Below are positions 1-6,474 of a stretch of 33,576 nucleotides of DNA, piece by piece. Origin of the DNA: Chloroflexota bacterium. GTDB taxonomy: Bacteria > Chloroflexota > Anaerolineae > Aggregatilineales > Phototrophicaceae. The stretch spans positions 1 through 33,576 of the forward strand of contig JAPOSR010000011.1 in the NCBI GenBank assembly GCA_026709625.1. Reading direction: 5' to 3'. Numbering within the stretch: position 1 is the first letter of the stretch; every line of letters starts with the position of its first letter. Both the position numbers and the translations under genes were made by a program. The notes below the pieces were generated by a model. That model was not told the origin of the DNA and searched no databases. It was given only the letters and a program-made list of their open reading frames with translations.

Positions 1-782
1 TCGCAATCAGCAAGCGCGGCGAAATTGTCCCAGCCATGCAGATCCATCAGCAACAGCGAAAGCTGACGCGCTCGGCTGATGGCATTAAGGTTGTCGCGGG
101 CATTGTTTTCACTGGCTTGCCGCCACACATCCACGCGGTTGACGATGCGCGCTGGAATGCGCGACCAGTTGACGATGCTGCCATCGGGTCGTTTGTCGCC
201 ATCGCCAAACTTCCAATACAGGATATGGTAAGCCAGCCAGCGCCGCTCGCCGGTTTCAATCTCATACCGATCGCCATGATGCATCAGGCTGATGGGATTG
301 GACAGACCATCGCGCCGTATGCTGGCTGCCAGATCAATGAGTTTCATCAGCGCGGCAACCTTGGTGGAAGTCGGCAGGTCATCATCCGCGAGCGGGCTCT
401 CATCTGTCTCGGCAAGCGCGCCGCGGTCGGTGGTTTGTCCACGCAGATAAGCGACGATGTCGAAAGCCTGTTTGCCCGGTTCATGTTGAATCTCCAGTAT
501 CCAGCGCTCCAGGATATCAACAACGCTGGCGGGCTGCAGCGCGAAAATATCAGTCAGGTCGTGTGGGATGCTGTAGCGAGGCTGGATCGGGTTGGGATAA
601 ATTTCGTGTATGCTGACGGCTTCTATCGCCTGGAAATCACTATCAGCCGCGGCGATTTCCAATGCCAGATCGCCCAATCCAAAGCCAATCGCATCGGCAG
701 TTTTGGGGTCGAGCGAGTTTGGGTTGGCGAAGAGCAGGTTGTCTTCGGCGCGGATTTGGCGGCGGCGCTCACGACTGCTCAT
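1..782 (-). CDS. ParB-like partition protein, C-terminus outside window
   Basis: Reading the minus strand from the ATG at 782-780 gives 260 uninterrupted codons to the left edge. The translation carries the two ParB hallmarks: GERRW at residues 178-182, preceded by a NPI...Y.IETGERR context, and ENNARDNLN at about 226-234, which corresponds to the conserved EN-x-R helix region. ParB proteins bind parS and, with ParA, segregate DNA; the GERR arginines are in the CTP-binding pocket. The start overlaps the end of parA by 14 bases, so the two are translated together. Oddity: in standard chromosomal ParB the GERR box lies within the first ~90 residues, so this protein has roughly 90 extra N-terminal residues, more like plasmid or element-borne ParB. 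The helix-turn-helix and dimerisation domains would lie beyond the window. Confidence 0.85.
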   Translation of the reverse strand, partial: MSSRERRRQIRAEDNLLFANPNSLDPKTADAIGFGLGDLALEIAAADSDFQAIEAVSIHEIYPNPIQPRYSIPHDLTDIFALQPASVVDILERWILEIQHEPGKQAFDIVAYLRGQTTDRGALAETDESPLADDDLPTSTKVAALMKLIDLAASIRRDGLSNPISLMHHGDRYEIETGERRWLAYHILYWKFGDGDKRPDGSIVNWSRIPARIVNRVDVWRQASENNARDNLNAISRARQLSLLLMDLHGWDNFAALADC

Positions 783-1566
783 AGACGCGCTCCTCCAGTT
801 GGTCGACCAGATGCCAGGCATCTTCGGCAGTGCCGCTGGTCGGGGCGAGCGAGAAAACAGTGCGGCGGGCGCTGGCGACTTCTGTCCATATCGTGCGCAC
901 CGGCAGAGGCTTCCAGACCAATCCGCCAAAGGTATCTTGCAGGCGGCGCAGGTTGTCTTGGTGTTCCAGCGTGCGACCGCGATACATGGTTGGCACCACG
1001 CCCAGCACCTTGATGTCATTCAAATTGTACTGCTGGCGGATGGGGCTGAACTGGTCTTTGTGCGTCAAACTTTCACGCAGCCCGTCAAAGCTCCAGGCTT
1101 CGCATTTGGTCGGATAAATGATGCCATCGGTTGCCATATAAATGGACGAGTGCAGCAGCGATGGCGTGGGCGATGTATCAAAAAAAACGAAGTCAATGGC
1201 GTTGCGCAATTGGTTGAAGCGCTTCAGCACGGTGAAGGCATCGCTGATATTGCCGGCGATGCTGCGCGTCTCGATGTTGGAAGGCACGACCAGCAGCTGC
1301 CCGGTGGTGTTGCCGGCTTCGTCGGGCACATTGAAGCGCTCGGGCGGCACCGGGCGCAGCACCCGTTGAAAAGGCGCGCTGCGGACGATGAGGTCATAGA
1401 AGCCGGGTTCTTTTGCCAAGCCAAAGGCGATGGTGGCGTGGCCCTGCGGGTCGGCATCGACCAAGATGACGCGCTTGCCACGAATGGCCAAGCCAGCCGC
1501 GAGATGCGTGGCGAGGGTCGTCTTGCCGACACCCCCTTTTTCGTTGAGCAGAGTGATGATCTTCAT
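769..1566 (-). CDS. ParA family ATPase
   Basis: 265-residue ParA/MinD-type ATPase. The deviant Walker A motif KGGVGKTT is at residues 10-17, with both signature lysines. Walker A' is [10 protein letters not shown] near 36-45 (the usual N of GNAT is H), and a Walker B-like FFDTSPT follows. These proteins form ATP-dependent dimers on DNA and move ParB-bound cargo. The ATG at 1566 is preceded by a modest AGGT ribosome site, and the start lies 10 bases after the stop of the winged-helix gene, so the three genes form one operon. Length fits stand-alone ParA without an N-terminal DNA-binding domain; the separate winged-helix protein upstream could supply that role (inference). The protein is divergent enough from Soj that a chromosomal segregation role is not assured. 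Confidence 0.9.
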   Translation of the reverse strand: MKIITLLNEKGGVGKTTLATHLAAGLAIRGKRVILVDADPQGHATIAFGLAKEPGFYDLIVRSAPFQRVLRPVPPERFNVPDEAGNTTGQLLVVPSNIETRSIAGNISDAFTVLKRFNQLRNAIDFVFFDTSPTPSLLHSSIYMATDGIIYPTKCEAWSFDGLRESLTHKDQFSPIRQQYNLNDIKVLGVVPTMYRGRTLEHQDNLRRLQDTFGGLVWKPLPVRTIWTEVASARRTVFSLAPTSGTAEDAWHLVDQLEERVYEQS

Positions 1567-1576
1567 GTTGGCTTAC

Positions 1577-1822
1577 CTAGTTTAGGGCGTGTACCTGCGC
1601 CAGGCTGTATGCATAGCCGGTTACGCCGTTGTTGAATGTGATGATGCTACGGGCAAAGACGCCATCGGCAGCCAGCCGGTCCATCATGTCGATGAGATGC
1701 GGGGTCTTTTTGCGATTAAGCCGATTGACGATCTCGGTGCGGGTCAGCGGGCGCTCGCTGGCCGCCACGATGTCAATCATCATTTGGCGCGTCTCGGTGC
1801 GCGGACGGTGATTCTGTGGCAT
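1577..1822 (-). CDS. small winged-helix DNA-binding protein of the parAB operon
   Basis: 81 residues if translation begins at the ATG at 1822; a longer reading from 1909 adds 29 Cys-rich, implausible residues. AGGAAG lies 11 bases upstream of the chosen start. The segment around residues 22-56 (PLTRTEIVNRLNRKK, then a recognition-helix-like stretch) followed by FARSIITFNNGVTGYAYSL looks like a winged helix-turn-helix with its beta wing. The family was not recognised by name. Position at the head of parA-parB suggests an autoregulator or a DNA-binding adaptor for ParA. A perfect 12-base palindrome lies 26 bases upstream of the start and could be its operator. Confidence 0.65.
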   Translation of the reverse strand: MPQNHRPRTETRQMMIDIVAASERPLTRTEIVNRLNRKKTPHLIDMMDRLAADGVFARSIITFNNGVTGYAYSLAQVHALN

Positions 1823-1847
1823 GAAGAACGCAGCTTCCTGATTGCAC

Positions 1848-1859
1848 TGTATAGATACA
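1848..1859. promoter_or_regulatory. possible operator palindrome upstream of the winged-helix-parA-parB operon
   Basis: TGTATAGATACA is an exact inverted repeat of 5 bases around a 2-base centre. Read on the minus strand it contains TATAC-like sequence, so it could overlap a -10 box. No good -35 was found at 16-18 bases, so the promoter itself is uncertain. Confidence 0.3.
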
Positions 1860-1983
1860 CAGCAAACGCTAGCGCATTTCGCCGCCCCTTGCAAGCCTCT
1901 GCCGGACAATCCTCGGGAATGTTAAGAGATTCAAAAGAACAAATGTTCAATCTGGCTGGCGCTGGAACGTCTTGCTTTTACGT

Positions 1984-2913
1984 CTATCGCTGCAAAGTCG
2001 GGTCGAAGGCATCGCGGATGCCGTCGCCGATAATGTAAAAACAAAGCACCGTCACCGAGATCATCAGGATGGGGAAAATGATGAGGTGCGGTCCATGCCG
2101 GAAATATTGGAAAGAGTTCGTCAGCATATTGCCCCAGGTGGCTTGCGGCGGCTGCACACCCAGTCCGAGGTAGCTTAGTCCGCTTTCTGTCAGAATCAGT
2201 CCTGCTATGCTCAGTGCCAGTTGCACCACAGTGATTGACACCAGGTTGGGCAAAATGTGTTGAAACAAGATGCGTTGTGGGTTAGCGCCCATAGCTTGGG
2301 CGGCGATGACATATTCTTTGGCGCGGATGGAGAAGGTTTGTCCGCGGATTAGTCGCGAAGTGCCTGTCCAGCCGATTAGCGATACCACCAGGATCAGCGA
2401 CTGAGCAGAAAACGAAAATAGCGCCGACACCATGATCAACAGAAACAGCCCGGGTATGGAATCTATGGTGGTTACTAGCCAGTTCAGTACATCATCCACC
2501 ACGCCACCTAGGTAACCTGCCGCCATGCCTAACAGCAAACCGATGCTCAGCGAAAAGAATGCGCCGAAGAAGCCTATGCCCATCGACACGCCGCTGGCAT
2601 GCAGCAGGCGAGCCAACTGATCACGACCGATGTCGTCCGCGCCTAGAAGGTAGCCATTCACGGGGGGAGGGGTGAACTTATTGGCGGGGACAGGCTCGTT
2701 AGGGTCGACTCGCATGATCGTATCGGTGATAAATGGCGCAAGCAGGGAAACGATGGTGAGGACGATGATATAGCCTAGCGCCAGCATGGTCAGCTTGTCG
2801 CGGCGCAGGGTGAGCAGCGCCTTTTGCGTCAGCGACTTGCCGACCAACTGGGTGGTGGTCGGCTCTGCAGAATAGTCGATGCGGGCGATGCCGGCACGCT
2901 TGAGTTTTGCCAT
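1984..2913 (-). CDS. peptide/nickel-type ABC transporter permease (DppC/OppC family)
   Basis: 309-residue inner-membrane permease of the DppC family. A cytoplasmic N-terminal tail of about 40 residues precedes the first membrane helix (about 43-63), then a periplasmic loop ending in YLLGADDIGRDQLARL, the conserved G-TD--GRD entry to the permease domain. The ATPase-contacting EAA loop reads AAQAMGANPQRILFQHILPN. It would pair with the DppB-type permease upstream to carry peptides or other small solutes delivered by the binding protein at 4186-5925. Start ATG 2913 has AAGG about 9 bases upstream. The gene is the last of the transporter genes; no OppD/OppF ATPase follows, since the next genes are the parAB operon. 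Confidence 0.92.
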   Translation of the reverse strand: MAKLKRAGIARIDYSAEPTTTQLVGKSLTQKALLTLRRDKLTMLALGYIIVLTIVSLLAPFITDTIMRVDPNEPVPANKFTPPPVNGYLLGADDIGRDQLARLLHASGVSMGIGFFGAFFSLSIGLLLGMAAGYLGGVVDDVLNWLVTTIDSIPGLFLLIMVSALFSFSAQSLILVVSLIGWTGTSRLIRGQTFSIRAKEYVIAAQAMGANPQRILFQHILPNLVSITVVQLALSIAGLILTESGLSYLGLGVQPPQATWGNMLTNSFQYFRHGPHLIIFPILMISVTVLCFYIIGDGIRDAFDPTLQR

Positions 2914-2958
2914 GCGTCTGTTACCTTGATCTACCTTGCTCGCGTAGTCCAGCCCTGC

Positions 2959-4083
2959 CTATACATAACGGATGCGTGGGTCAATCAGCGCATACATGAT
3001 ATCCGACAGCAGATAGCCCAGAATGTTGGCGATGGCGGCATAGATCACCACGATCATCACCACTGGGAAGTCGCGCTGAACAACAGAATTGACCACCTGC
3101 CGCCCCACGCCGGGCCAGGAAAAAACCGTCTCCGTAATTGCCGCGCCGCTGAGCAACGCAGTAATGGTAGGCCCAAGAAATGTGGCGATAGGAATAAAGG
3201 CATTGCGCATGCCGTGGCGCAGCCAGACGCGCCGCTCTTGCAAGCCTTTGGAACGGGCTGTGCGAATATAATCTTGTGAGACGACATCCAGCATTGATGC
3301 GCGCATGAAACGGGAATAACCAGCCACGCCGCCAGCCGCCAACACGATAGTGGGCAGGATCAAGTAGTCCAATCGCTGCGGCAATGGCGGACAAGAAGGG
3401 TCGAGTGTTGTTTTGCAGCGGTTGCCCAAGGGCAGTATCTGCAAGGCTGAGCCAAATATTAGGATTAACAGCAAGCCCAATCCGAAATTGGGTATGGAAT
3501 TGATAATGACCGCGCCGACACGGCTGATATTGTCAAAGGCGCGCCGATGATAGATGGCCGCCAAGATGCCCACTGCGATGCCCAATGTCGCCCCGACCAC
3601 GAATGACGCGATGCTTAGCTCCAGGGTGGCGGGCAAGCGCTCGAACAATACATCCTGCGCTGGACGTTTGTAATAGAAAGACACGCCAAAATCACCGCGT
3701 AGAATGCCATAACGGTCGCCTGGCGGCAGTGGCGATGTTAATGCCTCGCCAGTTTCCGGGTCGGTTGTTGGCTTGCCTTTGTCATTCAACACGGGTCCAC
3801 GAAAGTCGATTAGCACCGAACCGTCGGCGGTGCCATCACCATCGCTGTCCCAGCGCATCCAGTCGTCGCCAGCCAGCCAGCGCAGGTATTGCACAGGCAG
3901 GGGATCGTTGATGCCCAGAATGTGTTTCAGTTCTTCTCTTTCGCGCGGTTTCAGGCGGTTGTTAAAAGCCAGGATCTCGACAGGTCCGCCAGGCGCAGCC
4001 GCCATCAAAAGGTAGGACAAAATCGTAATGCCCACAAAAATAGGAATCGCCTGCAGCAAGCGGCGGATGATGTATTTTGTCAT
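2959..4083 (-). CDS. peptide/nickel-type ABC transporter permease (DppB/OppB family)
   Basis: 374 residues, starting with the family-typical MTKYIIRRLLQAIPIFVGIT and first membrane helix. The EAA loop reads RTARSKGLQERRVWLRHGMRNAFIP, and the C-terminus has LIDPRIRY as usual for DppB. It is longer than the usual ~310-330 because of a periplasmic insert at about residues 70-128 between helix 1 and the permease core. The insert includes DSDGDGTADG (79-88), which looks like an EF-hand or type-3-repeat calcium loop. The start at 4083 has no evident Shine-Dalgarno sequence, and two hairpins occupy the 102-base gap to the binding-protein gene, so expression may be lower than that of the binding protein. 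Confidence 0.92.
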   Translation of the reverse strand: MTKYIIRRLLQAIPIFVGITILSYLLMAAAPGGPVEILAFNNRLKPREREELKHILGINDPLPVQYLRWLAGDDWMRWDSDGDGTADGSVLIDFRGPVLNDKGKPTTDPETGEALTSPLPPGDRYGILRGDFGVSFYYKRPAQDVLFERLPATLELSIASFVVGATLGIAVGILAAIYHRRAFDNISRVGAVIINSIPNFGLGLLLILIFGSALQILPLGNRCKTTLDPSCPPLPQRLDYLILPTIVLAAGGVAGYSRFMRASMLDVVSQDYIRTARSKGLQERRVWLRHGMRNAFIPIATFLGPTITALLSGAAITETVFSWPGVGRQVVNSVVQRDFPVVMIVVIYAAIANILGYLLSDIMYALIDPRIRYV

Positions 4084-4097
4084 GGTCGGTCGCTAGC

Positions 4098-4124
4098 CCC
4101 CGCCGACGCGCTTGTTGGGCGGGG
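4098..4124. promoter_or_regulatory. intercistronic hairpin between binding-protein and DppB genes
   Basis: CCCCGCC at 4098-4104 pairs perfectly with GGCGGGG at 4118-4124 around a 13-base loop. A second hairpin lies next to it: CAAGTTGC at 4131-4138 with GCAGCTTG at 4149-4156, one G-U pair. In the transcript they follow the binding-protein stop and precede the DppB start. Such structures commonly protect the upstream message and reduce expression of the downstream permease. Confidence 0.5.
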
Positions 4125-4185
4125 ACGACCCAAGTTGCAGCCGCCCCCGCAGCTTGCTTCATAGGCAGGGTTGCCCACTTGTTTT

Positions 4186-5925
4186 CTATTGCTCAGCGAC
4201 CATCCAGGCGTCGATATTCCAGCGCGAGCCGCCTGGTCGCGGCGACCAATTTTCCACATTGTCCTGCGCTGCCAGCAGCACATCGCCGGTGCTGATCCAA
4301 ATCCAGGGCGATTCATCGCGCAAGATCTGGTAAGCCTCGCCGTACATGTCTTTGCGCACATCAACATCGCAGCCCGGCACCAGGCGCGCCGCTTCAATCA
4401 GCTCATTCAAGCGCGGGTTGTTGAAGGACTGCGTATTGTAACCAGCGCCCACAACATCGGCTTCGGGCAAAAAGATGCTGGCGATGCCGTTGGGGTCGGC
4501 CGGAGTCGCCAAGCCCCAAAACACGCCGATGGCATCATAGGTCTGCGCCGTGAACTCGCTGATGAGGGTGCCAAACTCGACAAACTCGACCGTGACATCA
4601 AAGCCGAGCTCGTTCCACTGGTCTTGCAGGATGGTATAGAGCGCTTCTTGGCTGGTGTTGCCGGCGTTGGTCTTGGCGGTGAAAGCCAGCGGCGCGCCCG
4701 CTTCGGCATACAGGCAGCCATTGCATTCGCGCACGTCATCGCCATCGCTGTCGGTGAAGCCAGCTTCGTCCAGCAGCTGCATGGCTTTGTCGGGGTCGAA
4801 GGGATAGGGCTCTAAGCCGGCCGGGAAGCTCCAGTCGGTGGGGCGGACATGCGAGGCGACCGGGATGCCGGTGCCAAAGAATGCGCCCTCGTTGACTTCG
4901 CCGAAGTTGATGCCATAGTTCAGCGCCTGCCGCACGCGCGCATCGCCCAAAATGGGGTGGCGCCCTTGGTCGATCGGGTTGCCGTCTTCATCCAGTCCAT
5001 CTTGCGGGTTGGTCGGGTCGGCGGTGTTCAGCGACAAGAAGCGGATGGTGCCGGCTGGCGTTTCATATGTCTGGAATTCGCCCGCAGCGCCGCGTTCTTT
5101 GACATCTGCGCGGTTGGCTTGCGGCACGCTATCGACGAAGGTCAGATCGCCGGCGAAGAATTGCTCCATCTGCACAACCTGGTCGGTGACCACCTTGTAG
5201 ACCCAGCCTTCGGGGATGACCGCGCCCATCTCGGCATCGGTGAAATCTGGGTTGGCCAGCAGGGTGGTCTGCTCGCCAGGCCGGAAGTTCGCAAAGACGA
5301 ATGATTCGCCGCCGGTCACGGTCGGGTTGAGGTTATATTCGTTTTCGTCCATGCCGGCATAGTCGTCGCCATAGACTTCTTCAAAGATATGCGCGGGAAC
5401 GGGTGTCACCGGCGCGAGCGTGCTGATGAGCGTGCAATTGGCTTCGTCGAAATTGATGGACAGCGTGTGGTCGTCGATGATCTCGTACCCCTGGACGCGG
5501 TCGATCAACTCCTGGCGCGGCGAAGACGTCTCGCCACTCAGCACAGCATCCAGGAACCAAGCGACATCCACAGCGGTGATGGGCACGCCATCGCTCCACA
5601 CCATGTCATCGCGCAGATGGAAGGTGTAGGTCATGCCGTCTTCGCTGATATCCCAGTCGGCCACCAGCGCGCCCTTGACGCCAGGCGCATATTGCACAGT
5701 CGCCGAGTCAACGCCGACGAAATCGGGATACATACGGGCGATTACATCGTTGGATGTGCCATCGTTGGCGATGACGGGATTAAAGGTGGTGGGATCATCG
5801 CCAAAGTTGGGCTCGATGATTGCGCCGCCACTGCCGACATCTTGTGTCAGCGCTGGCAGACTCAGAAACAGCAGGGCAAATGTCAACAGCGGGCATATCA
5901 GCATAAAGCGTCTGGCGAGTTTCAT
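4186..5925 (-). CDS. ABC transporter substrate-binding protein, family 5 (peptide/oligosaccharide type)
   Basis: 579 residues. A cleavable signal peptide occupies about residues 1-28 (KLARR, a hydrophobic core, then LPALTQ); there is no lipobox cysteine, so the mature protein is probably not a lipoprotein. The mature part has family 5 features: EPNFGDDPTTFNPVIA near the N-terminus, YTFHLRDDMVWSDG in the domain I hinge region, and TDSDGDDVRECNGC where most relatives have DTDGDGIREKDG. That replacement puts two cysteines, three apart, in the loop. It captures the solute for the two permeases downstream. AGGAG sits 9 bases before the ATG at 5925. Substrate cannot be told from sequence. Confidence 0.93.
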   Translation of the reverse strand: MKLARRFMLICPLLTFALLFLSLPALTQDVGSGGAIIEPNFGDDPTTFNPVIANDGTSNDVIARMYPDFVGVDSATVQYAPGVKGALVADWDISEDGMTYTFHLRDDMVWSDGVPITAVDVAWFLDAVLSGETSSPRQELIDRVQGYEIIDDHTLSINFDEANCTLISTLAPVTPVPAHIFEEVYGDDYAGMDENEYNLNPTVTGGESFVFANFRPGEQTTLLANPDFTDAEMGAVIPEGWVYKVVTDQVVQMEQFFAGDLTFVDSVPQANRADVKERGAAGEFQTYETPAGTIRFLSLNTADPTNPQDGLDEDGNPIDQGRHPILGDARVRQALNYGINFGEVNEGAFFGTGIPVASHVRPTDWSFPAGLEPYPFDPDKAMQLLDEAGFTDSDGDDVRECNGCLYAEAGAPLAFTAKTNAGNTSQEALYTILQDQWNELGFDVTVEFVEFGTLISEFTAQTYDAIGVFWGLATPADPNGIASIFLPEADVVGAGYNTQSFNNPRLNELIEAARLVPGCDVDVRKDMYGEAYQILRDESPWIWISTGDVLLAAQDNVENWSPRPGGSRWNIDAWMVAEQ

Positions 5926-5971
5926 GGCATGATACTCCTTTCTTGGGTACAGAGGCAGATGAAGTAACGTA

Positions 5972-6012
5972 CTATGCTGTCTATTCTAACAGATTTCTGC
6001 TGTTTGGCGCTT
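5972..6012 (-). promoter_or_regulatory. probable promoter region of the oligopeptide-type importer
   Basis: On the minus strand, upstream of the binding-protein gene, TAGAAT matches five of six bases of a -10 box. Just upstream of it, AACAG and CTGTT form an inverted repeat separated by 7 bases, a possible operator. No convincing -35 hexamer was found at the expected distance. Confidence 0.3.
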
Positions 6013-6099
6013 TTTTCTTTAATTGCGACCCGTTCGGCTCAACATGACCTTTGCTCTACACTCGGTTTCTAGCAATCTTGAGAAAGGGGAGATACTGCT

Positions 6100-6375
6100 A
6101 TGACTCTCTTGACACGCGTACCCGCCGCAGCCCGTCTCAACGTCGAAGACTTTCTGGAAATCGCCAATTCGCCCGAATACGCCGATTGCCTGGTCGAGCT
6201 TGCGCAAGGAGAAATTGTCACTATGCCGCCGCCGCAAGCATTTCATGGCGTAGTTCTGTGCCGGTTGTTCGCTCGGCTATTTGCATTCGTTGAGTCGCGC
6301 GGTTTTGGATTTGCTACTGCTGGCGACATCCTGCCTGGCTTCGAAATCGCGGTCGCCGACATCTTTCCGAGGTAA
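6100..6375 (+). pseudogene. Uma2-family nuclease remnant with large internal in-frame deletion
   Basis: 91 codons from an ATG with GGGGAG 9 bases upstream. Residues 1-72 match the N-terminus of Uma2 (DUF820) proteins: FLEIANSPEYADCLVELAQGE then a HGVV segment. Residues from about 73 (GDILPGFEIAVADIFPR and stop) match the very C-terminus of that family. A full Uma2 protein is about 180-200 residues. The middle, which carries the PD-(D/E)XK catalytic core (the RGPD and GAPDLAVEVLSP stretches), is missing, so roughly 100 codons were lost in frame. A related broken gene is at 11858-12279 on the other strand. The product would be catalytically dead; whether the short protein is made is unknown. 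Confidence 0.7.
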
Positions 6376-6461
6376 GCGGCGGATGTTCGGTCCGCGAAAC
6401 CCGGGCAAGGTCTTATTCGCTGTGAACGCCGCCATTATTCCTTAAAGCCCGCGTCTCCTCG

Positions 6462-6467
6462 TATACT
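6462..6467 (+). promoter_or_regulatory. -10 box at leaderless spacing for the helicase-nuclease operon
   Basis: TATACT ends 7 bases before the ATG at 6475, so transcription would start at or within a base or two of the start codon. There is no Shine-Dalgarno sequence in front of that ATG, which is consistent with a leaderless message. No recognisable -35 is present. Confidence 0.35.
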
Positions 6468-6474
6468 CCGCCGC

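Noticed and set aside
36..1013. Long plus-strand open frame of 325 codons opposite parB
   Set aside because: It mirrors the codon boundaries of the minus-strand parB, whose translation has clear family motifs; the plus-strand product resembles nothing and overlaps parA as well.
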